Below, one piece after another: positions 1 through 6,699 of a stretch of DNA of 17,726 nucleotides. Both the position numbers and the translations under genes were made by a program. Below the pieces are notes generated by a model that saw nothing but the letters and a program-made list of their open reading frames with translations, was not told the origin of the DNA and did no database searches. Numbering within the stretch: the first letter of the stretch is position 1; each line of letters starts with the position of its first letter. Location of the stretch: assembly GCA_039197885.1 (NCBI GenBank), contig JBCCTY010000055.1, positions 1-17,726 of the forward strand, read 5' to 3'. The stretch is from JBCBSZ01 sp039197885 (GTDB taxonomy: Bacteria; Actinomycetota; Acidimicrobiia; Acidimicrobiales; Poriferisodalaceae).

Positions 1-228
1 GCGCTCCGCATCCGCTCGCTCGACGGGCCGCTCAGGCCACAGCGCTCCCCCGCTCCGGTCTCGCTTCCTCGATGCTCCGCACCACCAGCGTGGCGCTCCG
101 CATCCGCTCGCTCGACGGGCCGCTCAGGCCACAGCGCTCCCCCGCTCCGGTCTCGCTTCCTCGATGCTCCGCACCACCAGCGTGGCGCTCCGCATCCGCT
201 CGCTCGACGGGCCGCTCAGGCCACAGCG
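1..228. repeat. 92-bp tandem repeat array, 2.5 copies in view
   Basis: Copies lie at 1-92, 93-184 and 185-228 (the last is 44 bp). The two full copies look identical base for base. The partial copy overlaps the last three codons and the stop of the minus-strand hemolysin III gene (stop at 216-218), so each full copy also carries that AVA-stop tail. The unit length is not a multiple of three, so successive copies change frame, which argues against a coding repeat. Read on the minus strand, the unit holds two related 21-bp segments (CGAGCGAGCG... and CGAGGAAGCG..., 15 of 21 matches), so it looks like a diverged dimer. Because base 1 is already inside the array, more copies may lie to the left. 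Bases 1-215 hold no gene that I can support. Confidence 0.9.
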
Positions 229-1010
229 GGCGCCACGTAGCGGGCGATCATCGCGAAGTGGCAGGCCGCTGCAGCGATCACGAAGACGTGCATGACCTCG
301 TGGTAGCTGAAGTAGCGGGGCCAGAGGAACGGCCGTCGTGACACCAACGTCACCAGACCGATCGTGTAGAGCACCCCGCCCGCGATGATCAGGCCGACCG
401 CCGCGGTGGGGAGGCGCCGCAGCAGCGGCACGAGCAGCGCCAGCGCCATCCACCCCTGCACGGTCTGCAGCGTGATCGACAGCCACAGACCGACGTGGTG
501 CAGGACCCACTTCTGCACCGCGCCGACCACGGCGATGCTCCACACCGCGACGAGCGTGGCCGTCCGGATCCAGCCGTCGAGGGCCATCAGGGCGATCGGC
601 GTGTAGGTCCCCGCCACGAGGACGAAGATCATGGTGTGGTCGAGCTTCTGCATGCGCTGCTTCGCCGACGCCCGCCACGGGACCGAGTGGTAGAGGGCGC
701 TGACCGTGAACACGCCGATGAGGCTCAGGGCGTAGACGGCGATCGACAGCTGCCGCGACCACGGTCCGGCCGTCCGGTGCAGCAACCAGATCGCACCGAT
801 CACGGCGGCGATGGCCGCCATGGCGTCCATGCAGCCCCGCACGGGGTGGTGCATGGCCCGGAGCTGCCAGCGTCGGAGGCCGTCCGAGAGGTCACGTTCG
901 GCTCGCGTCAGTCCACGGCGGACGCCGTCGACCACCTCGTGCTCGACGTGCCGGATGCCGTGTCTGACCCGGTCCAGCTCATCGCCCACGTCGTCGAACG
1001 TAGCGCCCAC
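216..1010 (-). CDS. Hemolysin III / PAQR-like (TrhA family) integral membrane protein
   Basis: This 264-residue protein has about seven hydrophobic segments from residue 60 onward. It shows the family marks: SALYH at 104-108, a DH pair at 124-125, AGTYTP at 133-138 and HEVMH at 237-241. In the CREST/PAQR superfamily such Ser, Asp and His residues form an intramembrane metal-dependent hydrolase site. The family name comes from a haemolytic Bacillus protein; a housekeeping role in membrane lipid homeostasis is more likely, but that is inference. Residues 1-55 are a charged, probably helical extension beyond the usual length of about 220 residues. The start is GTG at 1008-1010 without a convincing ribosome binding site, so a later start (for example the ATG of residue 53) is possible. 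The gene lies 63 nt after the thiolase gene, and its stop sits inside the 92-bp repeat. Confidence 0.85.
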   Translation of the reverse strand: MGATFDDVGDELDRVRHGIRHVEHEVVDGVRRGLTRAERDLSDGLRRWQLRAMHHPVRGCMDAMAAIAAVIGAIWLLHRTAGPWSRQLSIAVYALSLIGVFTVSALYHSVPWRASAKQRMQKLDHTMIFVLVAGTYTPIALMALDGWIRTATLVAVWSIAVVGAVQKWVLHHVGLWLSITLQTVQGWMALALLVPLLRRLPTAAVGLIIAGGVLYTIGLVTLVSRRPFLWPRYFSYHEVMHVFVIAAAACHFAMIARYVAPAVA

Positions 1011-1073
1011 GTGTTGCCCGTCGGCACCAGGGGTGTGACGGTCAAGTGACCACCCGGCGTCTGACCGGGAGGA

Positions 1074-2276
1074 TCAGCCCAGTTCGGACCCCACCACGGC
1101 GACGAAGCTCACACACTCGCCGGGTGCGCCGCCGAGGTTGTGGGTGAGTCCGAGGGTCTTGCCCAGCTCGGTCACGGCCTTGATCTGGCGCTCCTCCGGC
1201 GCCTGCTCCCGGAGCTGGAGCCAGCACTCGAACAGCATGCGCAGCCCGGAGGCGCCGATCGGGTGGCCGAAGGACTTCAGCCCGCCGTCGGGGTTGACCG
1301 GCAGGTCACCGTCGAGGTCGAAGCTGCCCGCCAGGACCTCCTTCCAACCCATGCCCCGATCGGCGAACCCGAGGTCCTCCATGAGGACCAGCTCGGTGGG
1401 AGTGAAGCAGTCGTGGACCTCGGCCATGGCGAGCTGGCCGCGGGGATCGGTGATGCCGGCCTGGCGGTAGGCGTCCTCGGCGGAGCTGACCACCTCACGG
1501 AACGAGGTGTAGTCGTAGGACGAGTCGATCGGACCGGCAGCGGGCCCGGCCGAGAAGGCCAACGCCTTCACGAACAGCGGCGAGTCGGTGTACTCGTAGG
1601 CGTCCTCGGCGCGGACGATGATCGCTGCCGCGGAACCGTCGGACACGCCCGAGCAGTCGAAGATGCCCAGCGGGCCGGCGATGAGCGGGGAGTTGCAGAT
1701 GACGTCCTTGCCCACCTCCTTGCGGAACTGGGCCCGGGGGTTGCGAGCGCCGTTGTAGTGGTTCTTCCACGCGATGCGGGTGAGGACGTCCTTCATCTCG
1801 GTCTCGTCGACGCCGAAGCGCTCGGCGTAGGCCGGGGCGAGGAGCGAGAACATCGCCGGAGCGGTGAGCGCCGCCTCGGTGCCGTCGGTCGGCGGCTTGT
1901 TGCCGGTCAGACCGGAGAACCCCGAGTCCTTGAGCTTCTCGGCGCCGACGGCCATCACCATGTCGTAGGCGCCGGAGGCCACGGCGTAGCAGGCGTTGCG
2001 GAACGCCTCCGAGCCGGTGGCGCACATGTTCTCGACTCGGGTGACCGGCTTGTAGTCGATGTTGAGCGGGCGGCTCAGGGTGAGCCCCGAGACACCCGAG
2101 CCGAGCGTGCCGAACCAGTAGGCGTCGATCTGGTCCTGGGAGATGCCGCTTGAGGTGAAGGCCTCCTGCGTCGCGTCGATCATCAGATCGTCGAGCGAGC
2201 GATCCCAGTGCTCACCGAAGGGCGTGCAGCCCATCCCGACGATCGCGACCTGATCCTTGATCCCGTTGCTGGCCAT
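1074..2276 (-). CDS. SCP2/SCPx-type thiolase (acetyl-CoA acetyltransferase family)
   Basis: This 400-residue thiolase-fold enzyme has all the catalytic elements of SCP2-type thiolases: nucleophile Cys85 in VENMCATGSEAF, the HDCF motif at 288-291, His338 in GHPIGASG (337-344) and Cys388 in GGAPGECVSF. Such enzymes cleave 3-ketoacyl-CoA to acyl-CoA (or propionyl-CoA) plus acetyl-CoA, typically for branched, sterol side-chain or other unusual acyl chains; the substrate here is not readable from sequence. The start is well supported: ATG at 2274-2276 is preceded by AGGGGG about 7 nt upstream. The amidohydrolase gene ends only 45 nt upstream on the same strand, so co-transcription is likely. Many SCP2 thiolases work with a DUF35 protein; none is adjacent, although a DUF35 domain occurs in the gene at 8120-9538. 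Confidence 0.92.
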   Translation of the reverse strand: MASNGIKDQVAIVGMGCTPFGEHWDRSLDDLMIDATQEAFTSSGISQDQIDAYWFGTLGSGVSGLTLSRPLNIDYKPVTRVENMCATGSEAFRNACYAVASGAYDMVMAVGAEKLKDSGFSGLTGNKPPTDGTEAALTAPAMFSLLAPAYAERFGVDETEMKDVLTRIAWKNHYNGARNPRAQFRKEVGKDVICNSPLIAGPLGIFDCSGVSDGSAAAIIVRAEDAYEYTDSPLFVKALAFSAGPAAGPIDSSYDYTSFREVVSSAEDAYRQAGITDPRGQLAMAEVHDCFTPTELVLMEDLGFADRGMGWKEVLAGSFDLDGDLPVNPDGGLKSFGHPIGASGLRMLFECWLQLREQAPEERQIKAVTELGKTLGLTHNLGGAPGECVSFVAVVGSELG

Positions 2277-2321
2277 GACGGACCCCCTGCTCGACCCTGG
2301 GGACGAGCGTACCGGCGACGT

Positions 2322-4073
2322 CTACGAACGGACCAGACGCCCGGGGCGGGCTCCCGTGTCGGTGTCGTCCGATCGCGTCTGCACACCGTGGCAGAAGGTC
2401 GCCACGTACCCCTCGACCGGCTGGAGCAGGCGGGTACCACCGGCGGGCAGGTCGTGGTGGGCGACGGGGGCGGAGACGGCGAGCCGGTCGTGGTCGATGA
2501 CGTTGACGTCGGCTCGCATGCCCGGCTCGATCGTGCCCCGGTCGGTGAGGCCGTAGAGGCGGGCGTTGCGGCGGGTCTGCTTCTCGACGAGGAACTCGAG
2601 CGGGAGCTGCTCGCCGACGCGGTCACGCGCCCAGTAGGTCAGCTGGGTGCTCGGCATGGTGCCGTCGCAGATCAACGTCACGTGGGCGCCGGCATCGGAG
2701 AGGCCGGTCACGGTGTCGGGGTGGCGCAGCATCTCGCGCAGCACCTCCATCCTGGCGGGGATGTCGGCGGTGCTGAGCGAGGCGAAGCGGGTGCCGCCGT
2801 CGCTGATGAGGAAGTCGTAGAGGTGCTCGAGCGGGTCCTTGCCGAGACGCTCGGCCTCGGCACCGAGGGACTGGTCGCGGGTCGGCTCGAGCTCGACCGG
2901 GTCGGCGAGCGGGTACATGAGCGCGGCGGCCCGGCGGAAGAGCCCGTGGACGTTCTCCATCGAACCGGGGGCCTCGGGCCGGATCGTGTCCTCGGTCATC
3001 AGCGCCTGCCGCACCTCGGGCTTGGCCATCTCGGCCGCCCGCTTGGCGAGCGGGAGGTGGGCCAGCCGCTCGAGGTAGGTGGGCTTGCGCATGAAGGCGT
3101 GGTAGGCGGAGAGCCCGGTGAGGAAGCCGACCGGCCGCGAAGAGACCTGGGGGTGCAGGCGGGCGCCGGCGGCGTTGGCCTCCTCGCAGAGCCGGAGGAT
3201 CTCGCGCCAGGTGTCGGGGTCGTAGTCAGGCGACTGCACCAGCGTGAAGGTGACCGGTCGACCCGACGCCATCGACACCGAGCGGAGCAGCTCGTGCTCC
3301 TGCTGCTGGGTGAACCGCTCGCCGCCGAGAGCCTTCATCTCGCCGACCGTGCCGGCCGGGATCGCCTCGATGACGCCCTTGCCGACCCGCCCCATCGCCT
3401 CGCCGATCGCGATGAGCTCGTCGGCGGCGGCGAACGTACCCGGCACCGGCGTCCCCCAGAGCGAGCGATGGCCGATGGTGCGCGACGTCGAGAACCCGAG
3501 CGCGCCGGCGTCGACGGCCTCACCGACGAGGTCGGCCATGCCGGCGAGCTCCTCGGCGGTGGCGTCCTCGTCGGACATGCCCCGCTCGCCCATCACGTAG
3601 AAGCGAACCGAGCCGTGCGGGACCTGCGTGCCGACGTCGAGCGCATAGCGACGGGAGCCGAGGTGGTCGAGGTACTCGGGGAAGGTCTCCCACTCGCCCC
3701 ACGGCATGCCCTCGTGGAGGGCGGCGCCGGGGATGTCCTCGACCCCCTCCATCAGCTCGATGAGCTCCTGCTCGGTACCGGGCCTCACCGGAGCGAACCC
3801 CACGCCGCAGTTGCCCATGACGACCGTGGTGACCCCGTTCGAGAAGGACGGGTCGATCTCGTCGTCCCAGGTCACCTGGCCGTCGTAGTGGGTGTGGACG
3901 TCGACCCATCCCGGGGTGACGAGCGCACCGTCGGCCTCGATGCGGTTGCGGGCCTCACCCGTGACCGAGCCGACCTCGACGATGCGACCGTCGCTGATCG
4001 CGACGTCGGCCGTCCGGGGCTCGGCGCCGGTGCCGTCGACGACGGTGCCGCCGGTGATGACGTGATCGAACAT
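2322..4073 (-). CDS. Amidohydrolase of the N-acyl-D-amino-acid deacylase superfamily
   Basis: This is a 583-residue cytoplasmic TIM-barrel metal-dependent hydrolase. Visible marks are the opening ITGGTVVDGTG strand of amidohydrolases, the HTH metal motif (His60, His62), MGNCGVGFAP with the characteristic Cys89, RLHPQ (His307) and GLSDAGAH (Asp460, His464), then the closing GTIEPGMRADVNVID segment. These place it with D-aminoacylase-like enzymes, which hydrolyse N-acyl groups. The two histidines of true D-aminoacylases between Cys and Asp (HxRSE and SHLK regions) are not evident; the aligned stretches read IEAIPAG and FTLVQS, so the substrate may differ. The start at 4071-4073 has a strong AGGGGAGGA site 4 nt upstream; the frame stays open to 4352, but that extension looks non-coding. 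Gaps are 44 nt to the upstream reductase and 45 nt to the downstream thiolase. Confidence 0.88.
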   Translation of the reverse strand: MFDHVITGGTVVDGTGAEPRTADVAISDGRIVEVGSVTGEARNRIEADGALVTPGWVDVHTHYDGQVTWDDEIDPSFSNGVTTVVMGNCGVGFAPVRPGTEQELIELMEGVEDIPGAALHEGMPWGEWETFPEYLDHLGSRRYALDVGTQVPHGSVRFYVMGERGMSDEDATAEELAGMADLVGEAVDAGALGFSTSRTIGHRSLWGTPVPGTFAAADELIAIGEAMGRVGKGVIEAIPAGTVGEMKALGGERFTQQQEHELLRSVSMASGRPVTFTLVQSPDYDPDTWREILRLCEEANAAGARLHPQVSSRPVGFLTGLSAYHAFMRKPTYLERLAHLPLAKRAAEMAKPEVRQALMTEDTIRPEAPGSMENVHGLFRRAAALMYPLADPVELEPTRDQSLGAEAERLGKDPLEHLYDFLISDGGTRFASLSTADIPARMEVLREMLRHPDTVTGLSDAGAHVTLICDGTMPSTQLTYWARDRVGEQLPLEFLVEKQTRRNARLYGLTDRGTIEPGMRADVNVIDHDRLAVSAPVAHHDLPAGGTRLLQPVEGYVATFCHGVQTRSDDTDTGARPGRLVRS

Positions 4074-4117
4074 GGATCCTCCCCTGGTCCCCCGTCCATG
4101 GTCGCAGGGGCGCGAAC

Positions 4118-5158
4118 TCACCCGGAAATCGGGCCAGCCGTGCCGAGCCGGTCCCAGACGTCGATCCCCGTGAAGTCGCGGATCATCCCGTACGGATAGG
4201 GCGGCAGCCCGGGTGCGGACACGGACGTGAGACGCTCCATCTGCTCGACCGTGAGTGGATCCCCGTCGACCGCGGCGAGGCTCTGGTCGAGTTGAGCGAC
4301 CGTGCGGGCACCCAGCAGGACCGACGCCGTGCCCGGACGCTGGAGCAGCCACCGCAGCGCGACCTCACCCATCCAGCGCCCGGTCTCCTCGGCGATCTCG
4401 GCGGCGGTGTCGATGATCGCCCAGACCCGATCGTCGTTGCGGACGTCCCACGCCTCGACGCCCCGCTGCGGGTCCTCGCCGAGTCGCGTCTCGCCGGTCG
4501 GGTGCTCGTCGCGCCGGTACTTCCCGGTGAGCCACCCACCGGCGAGCGGTGACCACGGCGTGACGGCGACGCCCTCGTCGAGCAGGAGCGGCAGCAGCTC
4601 CCACTCGATGCCACGATCGACGAGGTTGTACTGCGGCTGGTGGACGACCGGACGCACGAAGCCGCCGTGACGGGCCGAATCGAGGATCCGCTGGAACTGC
4701 CAGGCCGTGGTGTTGCTCCAGCCGACGTGGTGGATCTTGCCGGCGCGCACGGCGTCGGTGAGTGCTCCGAGGGTGTCCTCGACGGGGGCGTCAGCGTCCC
4801 AGCCGTGGACCAGGTAGAGATCGATCACGTCGACGCCGAGGCGGTCGAGCGAGGCGTCGATGGCCCTCGTGATGCCGCGGCGCGACGCGCCCGAGGAGCC
4901 GGGGGGTGGGCTGAAGCGGCCCTTGGTGGTGAGGATGACGTGCTCGGGACGACGATCGGCGAGCCACCGGCCGACGATCCGCTCCGACTCACCGCCCGCG
5001 TAGCCGTCGGCGGTGTCGACGAGCGTGCCGCCGACCTCGAGGAAGCGATCGAGCTGGAGGTGGGCGTCGGCCTCGCCGGTCTCCGCGCCGAAGGTCATGG
5101 TGCCCAGGCCGAGCTCGCTGACGAAGGGTCCTCCCGGACCGAGTTGGTTGGTGCGCAT
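4118..5158 (-). CDS. Aldo/keto reductase
   Basis: This 346-residue (alpha/beta)8-barrel NADPH-dependent oxidoreductase has the intact catalytic tetrad: Asp48 and Tyr53 in DTADGYAGG, Lys79 in LTTKGR and His118 in YLVHGWD. C-terminal VTPWSPLAGGWLTGKY and VLLGART are typical of the class that includes YajO/Tas-like and potassium-channel-beta-like reductases, which reduce aldehydes or ketones of broad structure. There is no Shine-Dalgarno before ATG 5156-5158. Instead a promoter -10 ends 6 nt upstream, suggesting a leaderless transcript. It is divergent from a MerR gene whose likely operator lies in this promoter. It heads a run of four same-strand genes (reductase, amidohydrolase, thiolase, hemolysin III protein), so the MerR protein may control all four. 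The physiological substrate is unknown. Confidence 0.93.
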   Translation of the reverse strand: MRTNQLGPGGPFVSELGLGTMTFGAETGEADAHLQLDRFLEVGGTLVDTADGYAGGESERIVGRWLADRRPEHVILTTKGRFSPPPGSSGASRRGITRAIDASLDRLGVDVIDLYLVHGWDADAPVEDTLGALTDAVRAGKIHHVGWSNTTAWQFQRILDSARHGGFVRPVVHQPQYNLVDRGIEWELLPLLLDEGVAVTPWSPLAGGWLTGKYRRDEHPTGETRLGEDPQRGVEAWDVRNDDRVWAIIDTAAEIAEETGRWMGEVALRWLLQRPGTASVLLGARTVAQLDQSLAAVDGDPLTVEQMERLTSVSAPGLPPYPYGMIRDFTGIDVWDRLGTAGPISG

Positions 5159-5164
5159 GGAGCC

Positions 5165-5195
5165 ATGGAACCGCTTCGAGTCGACTCGAAGTCAA
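5165..5195 (-). promoter_or_regulatory. Promoter of the aldo/keto reductase with a 19-bp spacer
   Basis: On the minus strand TTGACT (5195-5190) is followed by a 19-bp spacer and TTCCAT (5170-5165); the ATG starts 7 nt after the -10. A 19-bp instead of 17-bp spacer, with a palindrome in the spacer, is the known layout of promoters activated by MerR-family proteins through DNA distortion. The -10 matches TATAAT at only 3 of 6 positions, so this is a reading of layout rather than proof. Confidence 0.6.
5174..5191. promoter_or_regulatory. Perfect 18-bp palindrome, probable MerR-protein operator
   Basis: CTTCGAGTCGACTCGAAG is exactly self-complementary across 18 bp. It lies between the divergent reductase and MerR genes, within the reductase promoter spacer and touching its -35. 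From memory, the SoxR-type site CCTCAAGTTAACTTGAGG matches it at 12 of 18 positions, all differences being transitions. The likely ligand is the MerR protein encoded immediately to the right. Confidence 0.75.
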
Positions 5196-5202
5196 GGGTT
5201 CG

Positions 5203-5208
5203 TAGGCT
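5203..5208 (+). promoter_or_regulatory. Putative -10 of merR, leaderless start
   Basis: TAGGCT lies 7 nt before the ATG of the MerR gene, the spacing expected if transcription starts at or beside the A of the ATG. No Shine-Dalgarno is present. A possible -35 (TCGACT, 5181-5186, 16-bp spacer) falls inside the palindrome, so binding there could also control merR itself. Confidence 0.45.
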
Positions 5209-5215
5209 CGGCGTC

Positions 5216-5569
5216 ATGAGCGAGCTGTCGATCCGCGAGACGGCCGAGCGGAGCGGGCTGTCGTCGCACACCCTCCGCTACTACGAGGAGGTCGGCCTGG
5301 TCGGTCCGGTCGCACGCAACGACGCCGGCCATCGCCGCTTCGACGACGACGACCTCGACCGCCTCGAGTTCGTGCGATGCCTGCTGTCGACGGGCATGTC
5401 GCTCGACCGCATTCGGGCCTTCATCGAGATCGACGACGTCCCGGCGACCGTCGCCGAGCGACGCCGGATCCTCGAGGTGCAGCGCGACCTGCTCGACGAC
5501 GAGATCGCCCGCCTTCGGCGCCACCGCGCCCACCTGACCGAGAAGCTCGGCCACTACGTCGTCACGTGA
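5216..5569 (+). CDS. MerR-family transcriptional regulator
   Basis: This 117-residue protein has the MerR winged-helix fold: SIRETAERSGLSSHTLRYYEEVGLVGP (residues 5-31) is the signature helix-turn-helix and RYYE motif, followed by RNDAGHRRFDDDDLDRLEFVRCLLSTGMSLDRIRAFI (34-70). Residues 78-113 are a basic coiled coil used for dimerisation. It has one cysteine (Cys55) and no C-terminal metal-binding Cys pair, so a metal-sensing MerR, CueR or SoxR role is unlikely. It looks like the short AdhR/YhdM-like group that often sits beside reductase or dehydrogenase genes and responds to reactive carbonyls; that role is inference. It is divergent from the aldo/keto reductase with 57 nt between start codons, and convergent with the lipoprotein gene 20 nt downstream. 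Confidence 0.93.
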   Translation: MSELSIRETAERSGLSSHTLRYYEEVGLVGPVARNDAGHRRFDDDDLDRLEFVRCLLSTGMSLDRIRAFIEIDDVPATVAERRRILEVQRDLLDDEIARLRRHRAHLTEKLGHYVVT

Positions 5570-5589
5570 CCGGGTGCGCCTTCCGTTCG

Positions 5590-6699
5590 TCAGTTGGGTC
5601 CGTCGACCAACTCGCGGGTCTCGAAGAGCTCGGCCAGGTTCTCGAGGATCGACGTCTGACGCCCGATCCCGGGGAAGTTCCAGACCTCGTCGCGGACCTG
5701 CACGATCTGGTCGTTTCGGGCCGCGCTCATGTTGGACATGACCGTCGCGAGCCCGTCGTCCACGTCGTTGGTCCCCGCGAGCGACAGGAACACGAGGTCA
5801 GCGTCGTAGTCGGGCGCTTCCTCGAAGCTCAACGCTCGGAAGGCGTCCTCGGGTGCCACGACGCCGTCGACGGTCGCAGATGGCTCGAGACCGAGATCGG
5901 TGAGCACGGCGGTCCCGGCGTTCCAGTCGAACGCCGGACCCTCCGTGGCGTAGATGTAGGGCGCGTCTCCCGGGTAGAAGCTCATGAAGGTGTAGCTGAG
6001 GTCACTGATCTCCTCGCCGTGGGCATCTCGCACCTCGGTGACCCGGGCGTCGTAGTCGGCGACCTGTGCGGCGAACTGCTCCTCGGCGCCGACGAGCTCG
6101 GCCAGGAACGCCTCGTGCGCGAGCGGACCGTCGTCCATCATCGTCGAGATGACCAGGGTCGGGGCGACCTGTGACAGTCCCTCGAGGTTCAGATCCTGCT
6201 GCCAGTCGACGATCAGGATCAGGTCCGGCTCGGCGGCGGCGACGGCCTCGATGTTGATCTCCCAGTCCAGGCCCAGGTACTCGATCCCGTCGAAGTCGAC
6301 CTCTCCCTCGGTGAACGCCGCGGCGGTGGCCGCCAGCTCCTGGCTGCCCGCGATGCCGAGCGGGTCGTAGCCGAGCGTCGCGACCAACGGGATGCCGAGC
6401 CACAGATCCTGCAGCGCAGCGATGCGCTGGGGCGCGACGGGGATCTCGACCTCGCGGCCGACCATGTCCGTGATGACCCGGGTCGTCGCATCCCCGGGTG
6501 CTGCTGCGACCTCGGGGGCGGTCGTCTCCGGTGCGGCGGCCTCCGTGGCGGTGTCCGACGTGGTCGTGGTCTCGGCTGTGGCGCTGTCGGAGTCGGAGGG
6601 CGATGCCGCCCCATCGACCTGGTCGCTGTCGGCGCAGGCCGCGAGCAGCAGCGCGACCGCGCACAGCGCGAGGGTGGTGGGCCGGTGCACACGAAGCAT
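5590..6699 (-). CDS. Iron-siderophore-type ABC transporter substrate-binding lipoprotein (internal start)
   Basis: Read from its own ATG at 6697-6699, this is a 369-residue FecB/FepB-like binding protein. It opens with a lipoprotein signal peptide (MLRVHRP, hydrophobic 8-21, lipobox LAAC with Cys22), then a Ser/Thr/Glu/Ala linker to about residue 70, then RVITDMVGREVEIPVAPQRIAAL, the usual entry to class III periplasmic binding folds for siderophores, haem or cobalamin. AEPDLILIVDW and the long mid-helix also fit. It would sit on the outer face of the cytoplasmic membrane and deliver ferric siderophore to an ABC permease, but no permease or ATPase gene is in the window. AGGAGA ends 4 nt before the ATG, so separate translation is well supported even though the upstream AraC frame continues into it. 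Confidence 0.72.
   Translation of the reverse strand: MLRVHRPTTLALCAVALLLAACADSDQVDGAASPSDSDSATAETTTTSDTATEAAAPETTAPEVAAAPGDATTRVITDMVGREVEIPVAPQRIAALQDLWLGIPLVATLGYDPLGIAGSQELAATAAAFTEGEVDFDGIEYLGLDWEINIEAVAAAEPDLILIVDWQQDLNLEGLSQVAPTLVISTMMDDGPLAHEAFLAELVGAEEQFAAQVADYDARVTEVRDAHGEEISDLSYTFMSFYPGDAPYIYATEGPAFDWNAGTAVLTDLGLEPSATVDGVVAPEDAFRALSFEEAPDYDADLVFLSLAGTNDVDDGLATVMSNMSAARNDQIVQVRDEVWNFPGIGRQTSILENLAELFETRELVDGPN

Noticed and set aside
1..228. CRISPR array
   Set aside because: The copies are contiguous 92-bp units with no unique spacers between short repeats, and no cas genes are present.
124..762. Alternative long minus-strand frame reading through the repeat and over the hemolysin III gene
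   Set aside because: It is Arg/His/Pro-rich shadow translation in another frame; the overlapping frame has clear hemolysin III motifs and membrane segments.
2208..4199. 663-codon plus-strand open frame antisense to the amidohydrolase
   Set aside because: It is a long antisense shadow typical of high-GC DNA, with Gly/Asp/Arg/Val-rich sequence and no domain; the opposite strand has conserved catalytic motifs and a strong ribosome binding site.
4074..4352. N-terminal extension of the amidohydrolase to 4352
   Set aside because: The frame is open, but it overlaps the end of the reductase gene, its sequence is Arg/Gly/His-rich, and AGGGGAGGA sits right before ATG 4073.
5561..5570. GTCACGTGAC perfect 10-bp palindrome at the merR stop codon
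   Set aside because: It is short, lies over codons and a stop, is not near a promoter, and has no T-run for a terminator; probably chance.
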